DNA from: Actinomycetospora sp. NBRC 106375
GTDB lineage: Bacteria; Actinomycetota; Actinomycetes; Mycobacteriales; Pseudonocardiaceae
DNA length: 47,610 bases
NCBI RefSeq assembly: GCF_030269665.1
Contig: NZ_BSTS01000030.1
Location: forward strand, 1 to 47,610
Direction of reading: 5' to 3'
How positions within the stretch are numbered: position 1 is the first letter of the stretch; every line of letters starts with the position of its first letter. Positions 1-6,751 of the stretch are shown piece by piece. The translations under genes were made by a program, and so were the position numbers. The notes beneath the pieces are model-generated. The model had not been told where the DNA came from. It worked only from the letters and a program-made list of their open reading frames with translations, and made no database searches.

Positions 1-188
1 CGGTTGCGGGCCCGGTGACACTCCCGCACATAGTCGATCACCTCGACCCCGACCAGCCCGGCCGGGTCGACCGCCTCCAACCCACCCACCAGCCACGACG
101 GCACCCCCGCAGCGCCCCCCGCCCCGCTCCCCGCCCCGCCCCCCGCCCCGCCGCCCGCGGCGGGGCTGCCGGCCTGGTCGATGCTCAC
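1..188 (-). CDS. DUF222 / 13E12-type HNH endonuclease, N-terminal fragment
   Basis: The gene runs off the left edge; only the first 62 codons are present. From a GTG at 188 the reading starts VSIDQAGSP, passes a Gly/Ala-rich linker and reaches WLVGGLEAVDPAGLVGVEV, then VIDYVRECHRAR. This matches the opening helix of the DUF222 family, actinobacterial proteins usually ending in an HNH nuclease domain, which would lie outside the window. A TAGCGT -10 element ends 7 nt before the GTG, so leaderless translation is likely. The frame stays open upstream to a second GTG at 299 that has its own copy of the same promoter, so the protein could be 37 residues longer. Family assignment rests on one short segment and is moderate. 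Confidence 0.55.
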   Translation of the reverse strand, partial: MSIDQAGSPAAGGGAGGGAGSGAGGAAGVPSWLVGGLEAVDPAGLVGVEVIDYVRECHRARN

Positions 189-194
189 ACCCGG

Positions 195-257
195 GACGCT
201 AGACCCGACCCCCGACACTCCCGGACGATCTTCAACCGGGCCCCCGACCGGCGGCGA
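195..257 (-). repeat. Promoter-start direct repeat, proximal copy
   Basis: A 63-bp unit nearly identical to 306-369; the two differ by one substitution and one single-base indel. On the minus strand it ends in a TAGCGT -10 element (201-196), followed by 7 nt and the GTG at 188 of the DUF222 gene. It therefore looks like a duplicated promoter cassette. Confidence 0.8.
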
Positions 258-305
258 TGCGGCCGCGGCGTCGCCGTCAGCACCCCGGTCGAGATCCACG
301 GGTCC

Positions 306-369
306 GACGCTAGCCCCGACCCCCGACACTCCCGGACGATCTTCAACCGGGCCCCCGGACCGGCGGCGA
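306..369 (-). repeat. Promoter-start direct repeat, distal copy
   Basis: Second copy of the unit at 195-257. It also carries TAGCGT (312-307), then 7 nt, then a GTG at 299. That GTG is exactly 111 nt (37 codons) upstream of the proximal GTG and in frame with it. The DNA between 300 and 428 holds only this repeat and GC-rich sequence with no further gene visible. Confidence 0.8.
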
Positions 370-428
370 CAACGACCGAAGCGCACCGCGGTCAGGGCCT
401 CCGCAACGGCTGCGCTCCGCCGGGCCGC

Positions 429-1010
429 CTATCGGCCACCCGAAGCGTCGACCCCGACCCGACCGGCACCGGACGACACGGGCCGCGACACTCCGGGCCG
501 CGACCGTCCGGCCCGCGACGCTCCGGCCCGCCGCGTCCGTGCCCCCGCCCACGGCGTCGTCCCCCACGGCTTGCCGATCGACGCCCAGGTCATCAGCAGG
601 AACGCGACGAGGTTGGCCGCGCCGCCCCACACCAGCGGCCACGCCGCGGGGCCGGGCCGCTCGATGCTCTCGAGCACCCACACGCCCACGCCGAGCGTGC
701 TGAAGACGATCACGGCGACCGTCAGCACCAGCTTGACCAGCACCCACCAGTGGCGCGCGAGGCCCCACGGCGTCAGGAGCCCGAGGACGACGCCCGTCGC
801 CAGCGCACCGAACGCCGCCGGGATGACGAGCACCATGTCGATGCGGTCGATCAGCTGGTAACAGACCCGGGCGACGTCCCGCGGCACCGTCAGCGCGGTC
901 ACGGCGAGCACGACGTTGGCCGCCCCGGCGCCCATCCATCCCAGCGAGACGACCACGTGCAGGAAGACCAGGACGCGCCGGGTCCGACGACCGACTCGTG
1001 ACGACGACAC
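429..1010 (-). CDS. Small integral membrane protein
   Basis: 193 aa with about four hydrophobic helices: around residues 11-37 (VLVFLHVVVSLGWMGAGA region), 55-80 (MVLVIPAAFGALATGVVLG), 88-110 (WWVLVKLVLTVAVIVFSTLG) and 125-145. The LHVVVSLGWMG and TPWGLARHWWVLVKL segments resemble uncharacterised actinobacterial membrane proteins of the DUF2269-like group. The last 45 residues are Arg/Ala/Ser/Gly-rich low complexity, coded by short imperfect DNA repeats. The GTG at 1010 is preceded by a G-rich stretch. It lies downstream of the TrmO-like gene on the same strand, 36 bp away, with a small inverted repeat in the gap. Function unknown. Confidence 0.7.
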   Translation of the reverse strand: MSSSRVGRRTRRVLVFLHVVVSLGWMGAGAANVVLAVTALTVPRDVARVCYQLIDRIDMVLVIPAAFGALATGVVLGLLTPWGLARHWWVLVKLVLTVAVIVFSTLGVGVWVLESIERPGPAAWPLVWGGAANLVAFLLMTWASIGKPWGTTPWAGARTRRAGASRAGRSRPGVSRPVSSGAGRVGVDASGGR

Positions 1011-1023
1011 GATCCCCCCGAGA

Positions 1024-1037
1024 ATCAGACCCCTGAT
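1024..1037. promoter_or_regulatory. Short inverted repeat upstream of the membrane gene
   Basis: ATCAG and CTGAT arms flank a 4-nt centre, in the 36-bp gap between the TrmO-like gene and the membrane protein gene. It could be a small operator or part of a weak promoter. The arms are only 5 bp, so chance is possible. Confidence 0.25.
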
Positions 1038-1046
1038 ACTGGAGGG

Positions 1047-1496
1047 CTACCCGCTCGCGGCGGCGTCATCCCCGATGTTGTGGCACCGCGTCCCCACCGG
1101 GCCGAGGACGGGCTTGACGTCGACGACCGGGGTGCCGTCGAGCGCCTCGAGATCGGCGACGCGCACGGTCGTGCCCTCGATCCCGACCACCCGGACCTGG
1201 TGGAGCCCGAGGGGGTTGGGGCGGTCGGGGGAGCGGGTGGCGAAGACGCCGGTCTCGGGACGGGCGGGGTCGCCGCGGGGGTGCACCGCGAGCACGGAGC
1301 GGTCGGCGCGGTCGAGCCAGGTGACGAGCAGGACCTCCTGGCCGACCTCGAGCTCCGCCAGCGCGCGGGCGAGATCGGGCTCGAACGCCACGGTGGCCTC
1401 CGGGCCGCCCTCGTCGCCCTGCAGCGGCGCCTGGCCGCGCTCCTGCAGCGGTGAGGACACCCGGCCGAGGATGCGGAGAACGGGACCGTCGGACAC
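1047..1496 (-). CDS. trmO: TrmO/TsaA-like tRNA t6A37 N6-methyltransferase
   Basis: 149 aa, the normal size of a TsaA/TrmO (VirR/YaeB) domain. Members use SAM to methylate N6-threonylcarbamoyladenosine at tRNA position 37. Family signatures include VLRILGRVSSPLQERGQAP at the start, ARALAELEVGQEVLLVTWLD, the strongly conserved ATRSPDRPNPLGLHQVRVV in the middle, and LEALDGTPVVDVKPVLG near the end. The GTG at 1496 is chosen because the family sequence begins there and a TACGGT -10 element ends 6 nt upstream. It is divergent from the TetR gene, with only 34 bp between start codons. Actinobacterial members are sometimes annotated simply as SAM-dependent methyltransferase; tRNA modification is from family knowledge. 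Confidence 0.8.
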   Translation of the reverse strand: MSDGPVLRILGRVSSPLQERGQAPLQGDEGGPEATVAFEPDLARALAELEVGQEVLLVTWLDRADRSVLAVHPRGDPARPETGVFATRSPDRPNPLGLHQVRVVGIEGTTVRVADLEALDGTPVVDVKPVLGPVGTRCHNIGDDAAASG

Positions 1497-1502
1497 CCCG
1501 CC

Positions 1503-1508
1503 ACCGTA
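1503..1508 (-). promoter_or_regulatory. -10 element of trmO-like gene (leaderless)
   Basis: TACGGT on the minus strand, 6 nt before the GTG at 1496. That spacing puts transcription start at or next to the start codon. It lies inside the 34-bp divergent gap shared with the TetR promoter. Confidence 0.45.
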
Positions 1509-1518
1509 GGCCGTTCCG

Positions 1519-1524
1519 TACCCT
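1519..1524 (+). promoter_or_regulatory. -10 element of TetR gene (leaderless)
   Basis: TACCCT, 6 nt before the GTG at 1531. It mirrors the divergent TACGGT at 1508-1503; polymerase bound at one would block the other. Confidence 0.45.
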
Positions 1525-1530
1525 GCGCGG

Positions 1531-2139
1531 GTGCCCCGCGCGACGTCCCCCCGTGCCGAGGCCACGGCCGCGACCCGCGCGGGGCTGGTCGAGGCGGCCA
1601 CGGCGCTGTTCGCGGAGCGGGGCTTCGCCGAGACCTCCATCGACGACGTCGCCGCCGTCGCGGGCATGACCAAGGGTGCGGTCTACCACCACTTCGCGGG
1701 CAAGGCGGCGCTGTTCGAGGCCGTGTTCTCGGCCCGGGAGGCCGACGTCCACGAGCGGCTGCGCGCCGCCCTCGACGACGCGCCCGACCAGATGGCGGGT
1801 GCCCGCGCGGCCCTGACGACGTTCCTCGAGGCCTGCACGGAGCCGGCCTACGGGCGGATCGTCTTCCGCGACGGCCCCCTCGCGCTGGGGTGGGAGCGCT
1901 GGCGCGAGTGCGAGGTCGACTACGCCTACGCCTTCATCGCCCGCGTGCTCGACGGGCTGGCCCGCGAGGGCCACCTGGCCCGGCCGCCCGGGGCGTCCTA
2001 CCCGACGCTCGTGCTCGGGATGCTCTCGAGCGCCGGGCAGCTGCTGGGCCAGGCGCCGCCCGAGCAGCACCCCGCCCTGCGGGCGGAGCTGCTGGGCTTC
2101 TTCGACCAGGTCATCGCCGGGATGACGAGGACCCCTTAG
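1531..2139 (+). CDS. TetR-family transcriptional regulator
   Basis: 202 aa. The N-terminal helix-turn-helix is clear: LVEAATALFAERGFAETSID followed by DDVAAVAGMTKGAVYHHF (about residues 16-55), with the KGAVYHHF recognition helix typical of TetR. The C-terminal ligand-binding part (about 75-200) contains FRDGPLALGWERWRE. That motif is seen in a common actinobacterial subgroup whose ligands are unknown. The start is the GTG at 1531, placed 6 nt after TACCCT. The TAG stop overlaps the stop of the convergent anti-sigma gene by 4 bp. The neighbouring TrmO-like gene shares its promoter region and is a natural candidate target, but that is inference. Confidence 0.88.
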   Translation: MPRATSPRAEATAATRAGLVEAATALFAERGFAETSIDDVAAVAGMTKGAVYHHFAGKAALFEAVFSAREADVHERLRAALDDAPDQMAGARAALTTFLEACTEPAYGRIVFRDGPLALGWERWRECEVDYAYAFIARVLDGLAREGHLARPPGASYPTLVLGMLSSAGQLLGQAPPEQHPALRAELLGFFDQVIAGMTRTP

Positions 2140-2552
2140 GGCGCCGCCTCACGGTGCTGCCGCAGCGCCACCGTCGTCCCGGCCGCGGTGTGCCGGATGG
2201 CCACGCTGTCGACGCAGCGCTGCATGAGGACCATGCCCCGCCCGCGCGGGGCGTGCGAGCCCGGCGCCGCCGGCGTCGATCCCTCGTGCCACTGCCCGTG
2301 GTCGGTGACCCGCACGTTCACCGCGTCCGCCTCGGCCCACAGGGTCAGCTCGACGGTGCCCTCGTGGTCCTGCGGATAGGCGTGCTCGCAGGCGTTCTCG
2401 ACGGCCTCGGCGACCGCCACCAGCACGCGCTCGCGCGCCTCCTGCCCGATGTCGAGGCCGGCGAGCCAGTCGCGGGCCTCGTGGCGCATCCGCTGTGACT
2501 CGTCGGGGCGCGCGGGGTGCACCGCCCGCGCGAACTCCACTGCGTCCGTCAT
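2136..2552 (-). CDS. RsbW-like ATP-binding anti-sigma factor / serine kinase
   Basis: 138 aa with a GHKL ATPase fold (HATPase_c_2). EAVENACEHAYP is the N-box (E-x3-N-x3-H), DHGQW the G1 box and GRGMVLMQRCVD the G2 box. Proteins of this type bind an alternative sigma factor and are released by an anti-sigma antagonist. Neither partner gene is adjacent, so this is one of the orphan RsbW-like proteins common in actinomycetes. The ATG at 2552 is used because upstream sequence is not family-like. It ends convergently against the TetR gene with overlapping stop codons. The 250 bp upstream (2553-2802) shows no gene. Confidence 0.82.
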   Translation of the reverse strand: MTDAVEFARAVHPARPDESQRMRHEARDWLAGLDIGQEARERVLVAVAEAVENACEHAYPQDHEGTVELTLWAEADAVNVRVTDHGQWHEGSTPAAPGSHAPRGRGMVLMQRCVDSVAIRHTAAGTTVALRQHREAAP

Positions 2553-2772
2553 GTCCGTCCCCCGCCCCGGCTCTCGTGTCCCCGGACCCTCGGCGGCGAC
2601 CCTCGGTCGCGCTCCGATCACTCCCGGGCACCGGATGCCCACCGTGCGCGCCCGGCACCTGAGAGGTCGACCACCAACGTCACGAACGGTCCGTCCGGCG
2701 CGACCGGCGGGTGAACGGTTGGTGCTGATCGACACTGCAGGTCCGACCGGGTGAAGCACATCCGTGGCATCC

Positions 2773-2789
2773 GGGTGATGAGATCACCC
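2773..2789 (-). terminator. Hairpin after the acyl-CoA dehydrogenase gene
   Basis: GGGTGAT and ATCACCC arms (7 bp, perfect) around GAG, starting 14 nt after the stop of the acyl-CoA dehydrogenase gene. Pairing can extend with CCGG ends if one base bulges. There is no T-tract, so it would be an actinobacterial I-shaped terminator or an RNA-stabilising hairpin. Confidence 0.45.
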
Positions 2790-2802
2790 CCGGACGGGCT
2801 CG

Positions 2803-4032
2803 TCAGGCGAGCAGGTCGTCCGACAGGATCTTGCGTTGGATCTCCGAGGTCCCCTCGAAGATGGTCGTGAGCCTGGCGTCGCGCCAGTAGCGCTCCACCG
2901 AGTGCTCGGTGGTGTAGCCGTTGCCGCCGAAGATCTGCAGCGCGTCGCTGGTCACCCGTTCGGCCGTCTCCGAGGCGAAGAGCTTGGCCGCGGACGCCGC
3001 GACGTCGCCCCCTGGCGCGCCCCCGTCGAGGAGCCACGCCGCGTGCCACCACAGCGTGCGGGCGGCGTCGACGGCCGCGGACATGTCGGCGAGCTTGTGG
3101 CGCAGCGCCTGCTGGTCGGCGATCGGGTGCCCGAACTGCTCGCGGCGACGGCTGTAGGCCACCGCGTCCTCGAGGGCGCCACGGGCCAGCCCGACGGCCC
3201 GCGCCGCGGTCTGCACGCGGGCGGTGCCCAGCCAGCGCAGGCTGTCCTTGAAGCCCTGGCCCTCGTCCTGCCCGGTGTCCTGCAGGGCCTCGGCGGGCAG
3301 GCGCACGCCGTCGAGCTGCAGCTCCCACGTGGTCAGCCCGAAGTAGCCGATCTTGTCGATCGCCGTGCCCGTGACGCCGTCGGGGAAGCTGCCGCGCTCC
3401 TTGGGCACGAGGAAGAGCTCGAGGCCGTCGGAACGGCTCTCGCCCTCGCGCGGCGGGCGGGTGCGGGCCAGCAGGTGCAGGAAGTCGGCCGACAGGGCGT
3501 GCCCCACCCAGCGCTTCGTCCCGTCGATCAGCCAGCCGTCGTCGACGCGACGCGCCGTGCACTCGACGCCGGCGAGGTCGGACCCCGCGTGCGGCTCGGA
3601 GAACGCGATCGCCCCGACCCAGCGCCCCGCGGCGCTCGCGCGCAGCAGCTCGGCCCGCCGTGACGGGTCCGGCGACGCGCACCCGGTGCCGTTGCCGCGG
3701 GCGATGATGCTGCCGACGCTCATCCAGGCGCGCGCCAGCTCCTCGGAGACGAGGCAGTACTCGACCACGCCGAGGCCCTGCCCGCCGTGCTCGGTGTCGA
3801 CGAGGATCCCGAAGTACCCGAGCTCGGCCATGCGCGCGAGCAGCGACGCCGGGATGTCCTCGCGCCGCGGGTCGAGCTCGTCGGCGACCGGGAGGACCTC
3901 CTCCATCGCGAACGCCCGTGCCGTGTCCTGCAGCTCCCGCCGCGCCGGGGTGAGCAGGGCCGCGGCCGTGGGCGCCTCGGTGCGGACCCCGTCGAGGCCG
4001 CGGCGCTTCCAGGTCGTGCGGGGCCCGCTCAC
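2803..4032 (-). CDS. Acyl-CoA dehydrogenase family protein
   Basis: 409 aa flavoprotein of the acyl-CoA dehydrogenase fold, catalysing alpha,beta-dehydrogenation of an acyl-CoA with FAD. Motifs in order: helical N-domain with ELGYFGILVDTEHGGQGLG; FSEPHAGSDLAGVE in the FAD/substrate beta-domain; YSRRREQFGHPIADQQALRH; LQIFGGNGYTTEHSVERYWR; and IFEGTSEIQRKILSDDLLA, whose Glu (about residue 393) is the usual catalytic base. The GTG start at 4032 overlaps the TGA of the upstream SDR gene by 4 bp (GTGA), so the two are translationally coupled. The substrate cannot be read from sequence. A hairpin follows the stop. Confidence 0.92.
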   Translation of the reverse strand: MSGPRTTWKRRGLDGVRTEAPTAAALLTPARRELQDTARAFAMEEVLPVADELDPRREDIPASLLARMAELGYFGILVDTEHGGQGLGVVEYCLVSEELARAWMSVGSIIARGNGTGCASPDPSRRAELLRASAAGRWVGAIAFSEPHAGSDLAGVECTARRVDDGWLIDGTKRWVGHALSADFLHLLARTRPPREGESRSDGLELFLVPKERGSFPDGVTGTAIDKIGYFGLTTWELQLDGVRLPAEALQDTGQDEGQGFKDSLRWLGTARVQTAARAVGLARGALEDAVAYSRRREQFGHPIADQQALRHKLADMSAAVDAARTLWWHAAWLLDGGAPGGDVAASAAKLFASETAERVTSDALQIFGGNGYTTEHSVERYWRDARLTTIFEGTSEIQRKILSDDLLA

Positions 4033-4994
4033 GCGGCCGTCGCGTCCACGCAGAGGGTCCACAGCGCCGCGCGGGACTGCGGCGTCTCGCCCCCGCGCGG
4101 CAGGTAGTGGGTGGGCCGCGGCGCGCGGTCGTGCCAGAACACCCCGGTGCTGTGCCCGGGCTCGGCCGCGGACAGCAGCCAGACCACGGTGTCCGCGCCC
4201 TGCTCCTCGGTGCGCAGCAGCGGCCCGGTGACCCGGTGGAAGCCGGGCATGGAGCTCGCGACGCCGGGGGTGTCGGCCCAGCCCGGGTGCATGCTGTGGA
4301 CGACGACGCCGTCGCCGGCGAGGTCGTCGGCGAGCAGCTCGGACAGCACGACCTGGGCCCGCTTGGTGCGCGCGTAGGCCGCGCCGCCGGAGTAGGTCCC
4401 CTCGCGGAACTCCGGGTCGTCCGGGTGCAGCGACGCCGTGTACATACCGCCCGAGGACACGAACACGACCCGGGACGGGGCGGTCGGGGACGCGCCGGCC
4501 CGCAGCACCGGGCGGAGCTCGCGGGTGAGGAGGAACGGCCCGAGCACGTGGGTCGCGAGGGTCAGCTCGTGGCCTTCGCCGGTCTCGGTGCGCTCCGGGG
4601 GCATGACGCCGGCGTTGTGCACCACGCCGTGGATCGCCAGCTCCCGGTCGCGGAGCCCGGCGGCGTAGCGGCGCACGTCGTCGAGGGAGGACACGTCGCA
4701 GACGGCGACGTCGACCGCCGCGCCCGGGTGGTCCGCAAGCACCGCGGCGGCGGTCTCCTCGCCCCGCGACCGGTCGCGCACCACCATCTCGACCCGCGCG
4801 CCGAGCGCCACGAGCCCGCGCACGGCGGCGGCGCCGAGGCCGCCGCCGGCACCGGTCACGATGATCGTGCGCCCCTCGAGGCACCCGGCCGGCACCGACC
4901 GCCAGCTCGCACGGCGTACCGCGTACCCCACACGGGAGTAGCCGGGGACGACCAGACGGTCGAGGACGGCGTCGACGACGCGGGGCAGGTGCAC
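4029..4994 (-). CDS. Short-chain dehydrogenase/reductase (DHRS12-like)
   Basis: 321 aa classical SDR with an N-terminal extension of about 40 residues. The nucleotide-binding motif is TGAGGGLGAAA (about 47-57). HNAGVMP is the NAG motif, VVFVSSGGMYT contributes the catalytic Ser, and YARTKRAQ supplies Tyr-x3-Lys. The N-terminal VLDRLVVPGYSRVGYAVR and the later TLATHVLGPFLLTREL resemble DHRS12-type SDRs. The GTG at 4994 is 7 nt downstream of a TAGCCT -10 element, so initiation is probably leaderless. It is first in a two-gene operon with the acyl-CoA dehydrogenase, suggesting a shared acyl or lipid oxidation step; the substrate is not predictable. Confidence 0.88.
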   Translation of the reverse strand: MHLPRVVDAVLDRLVVPGYSRVGYAVRRASWRSVPAGCLEGRTIIVTGAGGGLGAAAVRGLVALGARVEMVVRDRSRGEETAAAVLADHPGAAVDVAVCDVSSLDDVRRYAAGLRDRELAIHGVVHNAGVMPPERTETGEGHELTLATHVLGPFLLTRELRPVLRAGASPTAPSRVVFVSSGGMYTASLHPDDPEFREGTYSGGAAYARTKRAQVVLSELLADDLAGDGVVVHSMHPGWADTPGVASSMPGFHRVTGPLLRTEEQGADTVVWLLSAAEPGHSTGVFWHDRAPRPTHYLPRGGETPQSRAALWTLCVDATAA

Positions 4995-5001
4995 GGTGCG
5001 C

Positions 5002-5007
5002 AGGCTA
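5002..5007 (-). promoter_or_regulatory. -10 element of the SDR / acyl-CoA dehydrogenase operon
   Basis: TAGCCT on the minus strand, 7 nt before the GTG at 4994, the same arrangement as other leaderless starts in this window. Confidence 0.45.
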
Positions 5008-5075
5008 CAAAGCCGGGCGCCCCGCGGCCCGTCGACACCGCAGACGTCTCACCACGCCCACACGGGACGAACCGC

Positions 5076-6665
5076 TCAGGGCGGGCAGACAGTGCCCGCC
5101 TGCGGCAGGTCGCCCTGGCGCAGGTAGGCCCCGACGGCGTCGCGGACGCACGGCGTGGCGGGGAAGGCGCCGTGGCCCGCCCCGAGCCAGGTGACGAGGC
5201 TCGCCGACGCCAGCTGGGCCGCCGCGCGCTCGCTGCCGGGCAGGGGCGTCACCGGGTCCCCGCGGGTGCCGAGCACCAGCGGCGGCGGGCCGGCGAAGGC
5301 GCCCGGCGCGGGCGTCTCCGTGGGCACCGGCCACGAGCTGCAGAGCAGCGCCTCGTGGGCGAACCAGGCCCCGAAGACCGGGTCGGCCGCCCGGGCCCGC
5401 GCCGCGTCCGCGGCGACCTGGTCGAGCGTCGGGCGCTCCGTGGTGTCGTTGCAGGCGAGCAGCACGCCGGTGTCGAACCCGCCGCCGTCGGCCTCCTGCT
5501 TCGCCAGCAGCGCGAGCACGGGGGCCGGGTCGCCCTGGCCGGCGGCCGCGACCGCCGCCGCGAGCTCGGGCCACCGCGCCGGCTCGCCGAGCCCGCTGAC
5601 CAGCGCCTGGGTGACGGTGCCGTCGGTGATCCGCCGGCCGTCCGGGCCGGTCAGCGGGGCGGCGTGCAGGTTGGTGAGGATGCCGGTGACCGCCCCGGCC
5701 GGGTCGAGGCCGAGCGGGCAGTCGGGGCGGGCGCTGCAGTCGGCGGCGAAGCCGGTGAGCGCCTCCCGGGCCCCGACGGCGCGCTCGCGGGCGCGCTGGG
5801 AGAACGACGTGGTGGGGTCGGCGAGCCCGTCGAGCACCGTGCGCCCCACCGAGGTCGGGTAGCGCCGCATCCACGCCGCCGCGACCCCGGCGCCCTCGCC
5901 GACGCCCAGCACGTGCAGCCGGTCCACCCCGAGCGTCGCCCGGACCTCCTCGAGGTCCTCCGCGTCGATCCCGGTGCGGTAGTCGGTGAGCGCGTTCTCC
6001 AGCACCTGCGTGCAGGTGCGGGCGGCGGTCGCGGCGGCGTCGCGCAGGAGGCCGAGCGACACCGGGTCGGCGGCGAGGGGGTCGGCGTCGACGATGTCCT
6101 GGCGGGTGGACGGCGTGATGCAGTCGACGGACTCCGAGTTGCCGGTGCCGCGCAGGTCCACGCCGTAGAGCGCGGTGCCCGCGAGCAGCGCGTCCGGCGC
6201 CGTGGCCGCGAGCCGCACCGCGCGCTCGGCGCCCGTCGGCCCGCCGGCCTCGCCGACCACCGCGATCGGCACCGGCCCGCCGGGCGGCACCGGCCCGACC
6301 GTCACCTGCAGGACGGCCACCTCGGTGCGCGAGGAGTCACCCCCGCCGACCGGCACGCTCTGACAACCGAACCGCAGGTCGCGCCCGCCGAGCGCCGCCG
6401 GGCCGTACGTGCCGCGCACCTGGGAGGTGCAGTCGGTGAACCCGGCCGGCGCGCCCGGGGCGGGCACGAACGGCGGCAGCGACGGCGCCGGGCCGGGCGT
6501 CGCCGTCTCCGGCGGCGGCCCGGGCGTCAGGGGGCCGTCGACACGGGTGGCCACCGGCGGGCGCTGCGAGGGGCCGACCGCGCACGCCGCGACCCCGAGC
6601 AGCAGCACCGCGCCGAGCACCACGACGGGCACCACGGCGAGGGCCCGCACGTTCGCTCGCGGCAC
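5076..6665 (-). CDS. Secreted alpha/beta-hydrolase lipoprotein, TAP-like, nucleophile missing
   Basis: 529 aa from GTG 6665, chosen because GAGGAG lies 4 nt upstream; an ATG at 6677 is the alternative. The signal peptide ends in a lipobox (LLLGVAAC), so the protein should be lipid-anchored outside the membrane. A Pro-rich linker follows, then an alpha/beta-hydrolase core with a C-terminal TAP-like domain, as in tripeptidyl aminopeptidases of the SlpD/SlpE and mycobacterial CaeA type. The Asp (GTRGDPVTP) and His (GAGHGAF) of the triad are present. The nucleophile elbow reads LGVGEGAG, with Gly (about residue 256, codon GGC at 5900-5898) where Ser is expected. It may be a pseudoenzyme or use another residue. 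Confidence 0.85.
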   Translation of the reverse strand: MPRANVRALAVVPVVVLGAVLLLGVAACAVGPSQRPPVATRVDGPLTPGPPPETATPGPAPSLPPFVPAPGAPAGFTDCTSQVRGTYGPAALGGRDLRFGCQSVPVGGGDSSRTEVAVLQVTVGPVPPGGPVPIAVVGEAGGPTGAERAVRLAATAPDALLAGTALYGVDLRGTGNSESVDCITPSTRQDIVDADPLAADPVSLGLLRDAAATAARTCTQVLENALTDYRTGIDAEDLEEVRATLGVDRLHVLGVGEGAGVAAAWMRRYPTSVGRTVLDGLADPTTSFSQRARERAVGAREALTGFAADCSARPDCPLGLDPAGAVTGILTNLHAAPLTGPDGRRITDGTVTQALVSGLGEPARWPELAAAVAAAGQGDPAPVLALLAKQEADGGGFDTGVLLACNDTTERPTLDQVAADAARARAADPVFGAWFAHEALLCSSWPVPTETPAPGAFAGPPPLVLGTRGDPVTPLPGSERAAAQLASASLVTWLGAGHGAFPATPCVRDAVGAYLRQGDLPQAGTVCPP

Positions 6666-6739
6666 AGCGCTCCTCATCGGCTGGTGGTTCCGGCTTGCGG
6701 GCGAGTCTGACGGTCCGTGGTGGCGTCACCGTGAGGGGG

Positions 6740-6745
6740 CATGAT
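6740..6745 (+). promoter_or_regulatory. -10 element of the DNA ligase gene
   Basis: CATGAT, close to the TATAAT consensus, 6 nt before the GTG at 6752. This supports the GTG start over the longer frame that begins upstream. Confidence 0.45.
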
Positions 6746-6751
6746 GCCCCC

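Noticed and set aside
4107..6710. An 867-codon plus-strand open frame opposite the SDR and hydrolase genes
   Set aside because: No domain character. The minus-strand SDR and TAP-like hydrolase carry full catalytic-motif sets.
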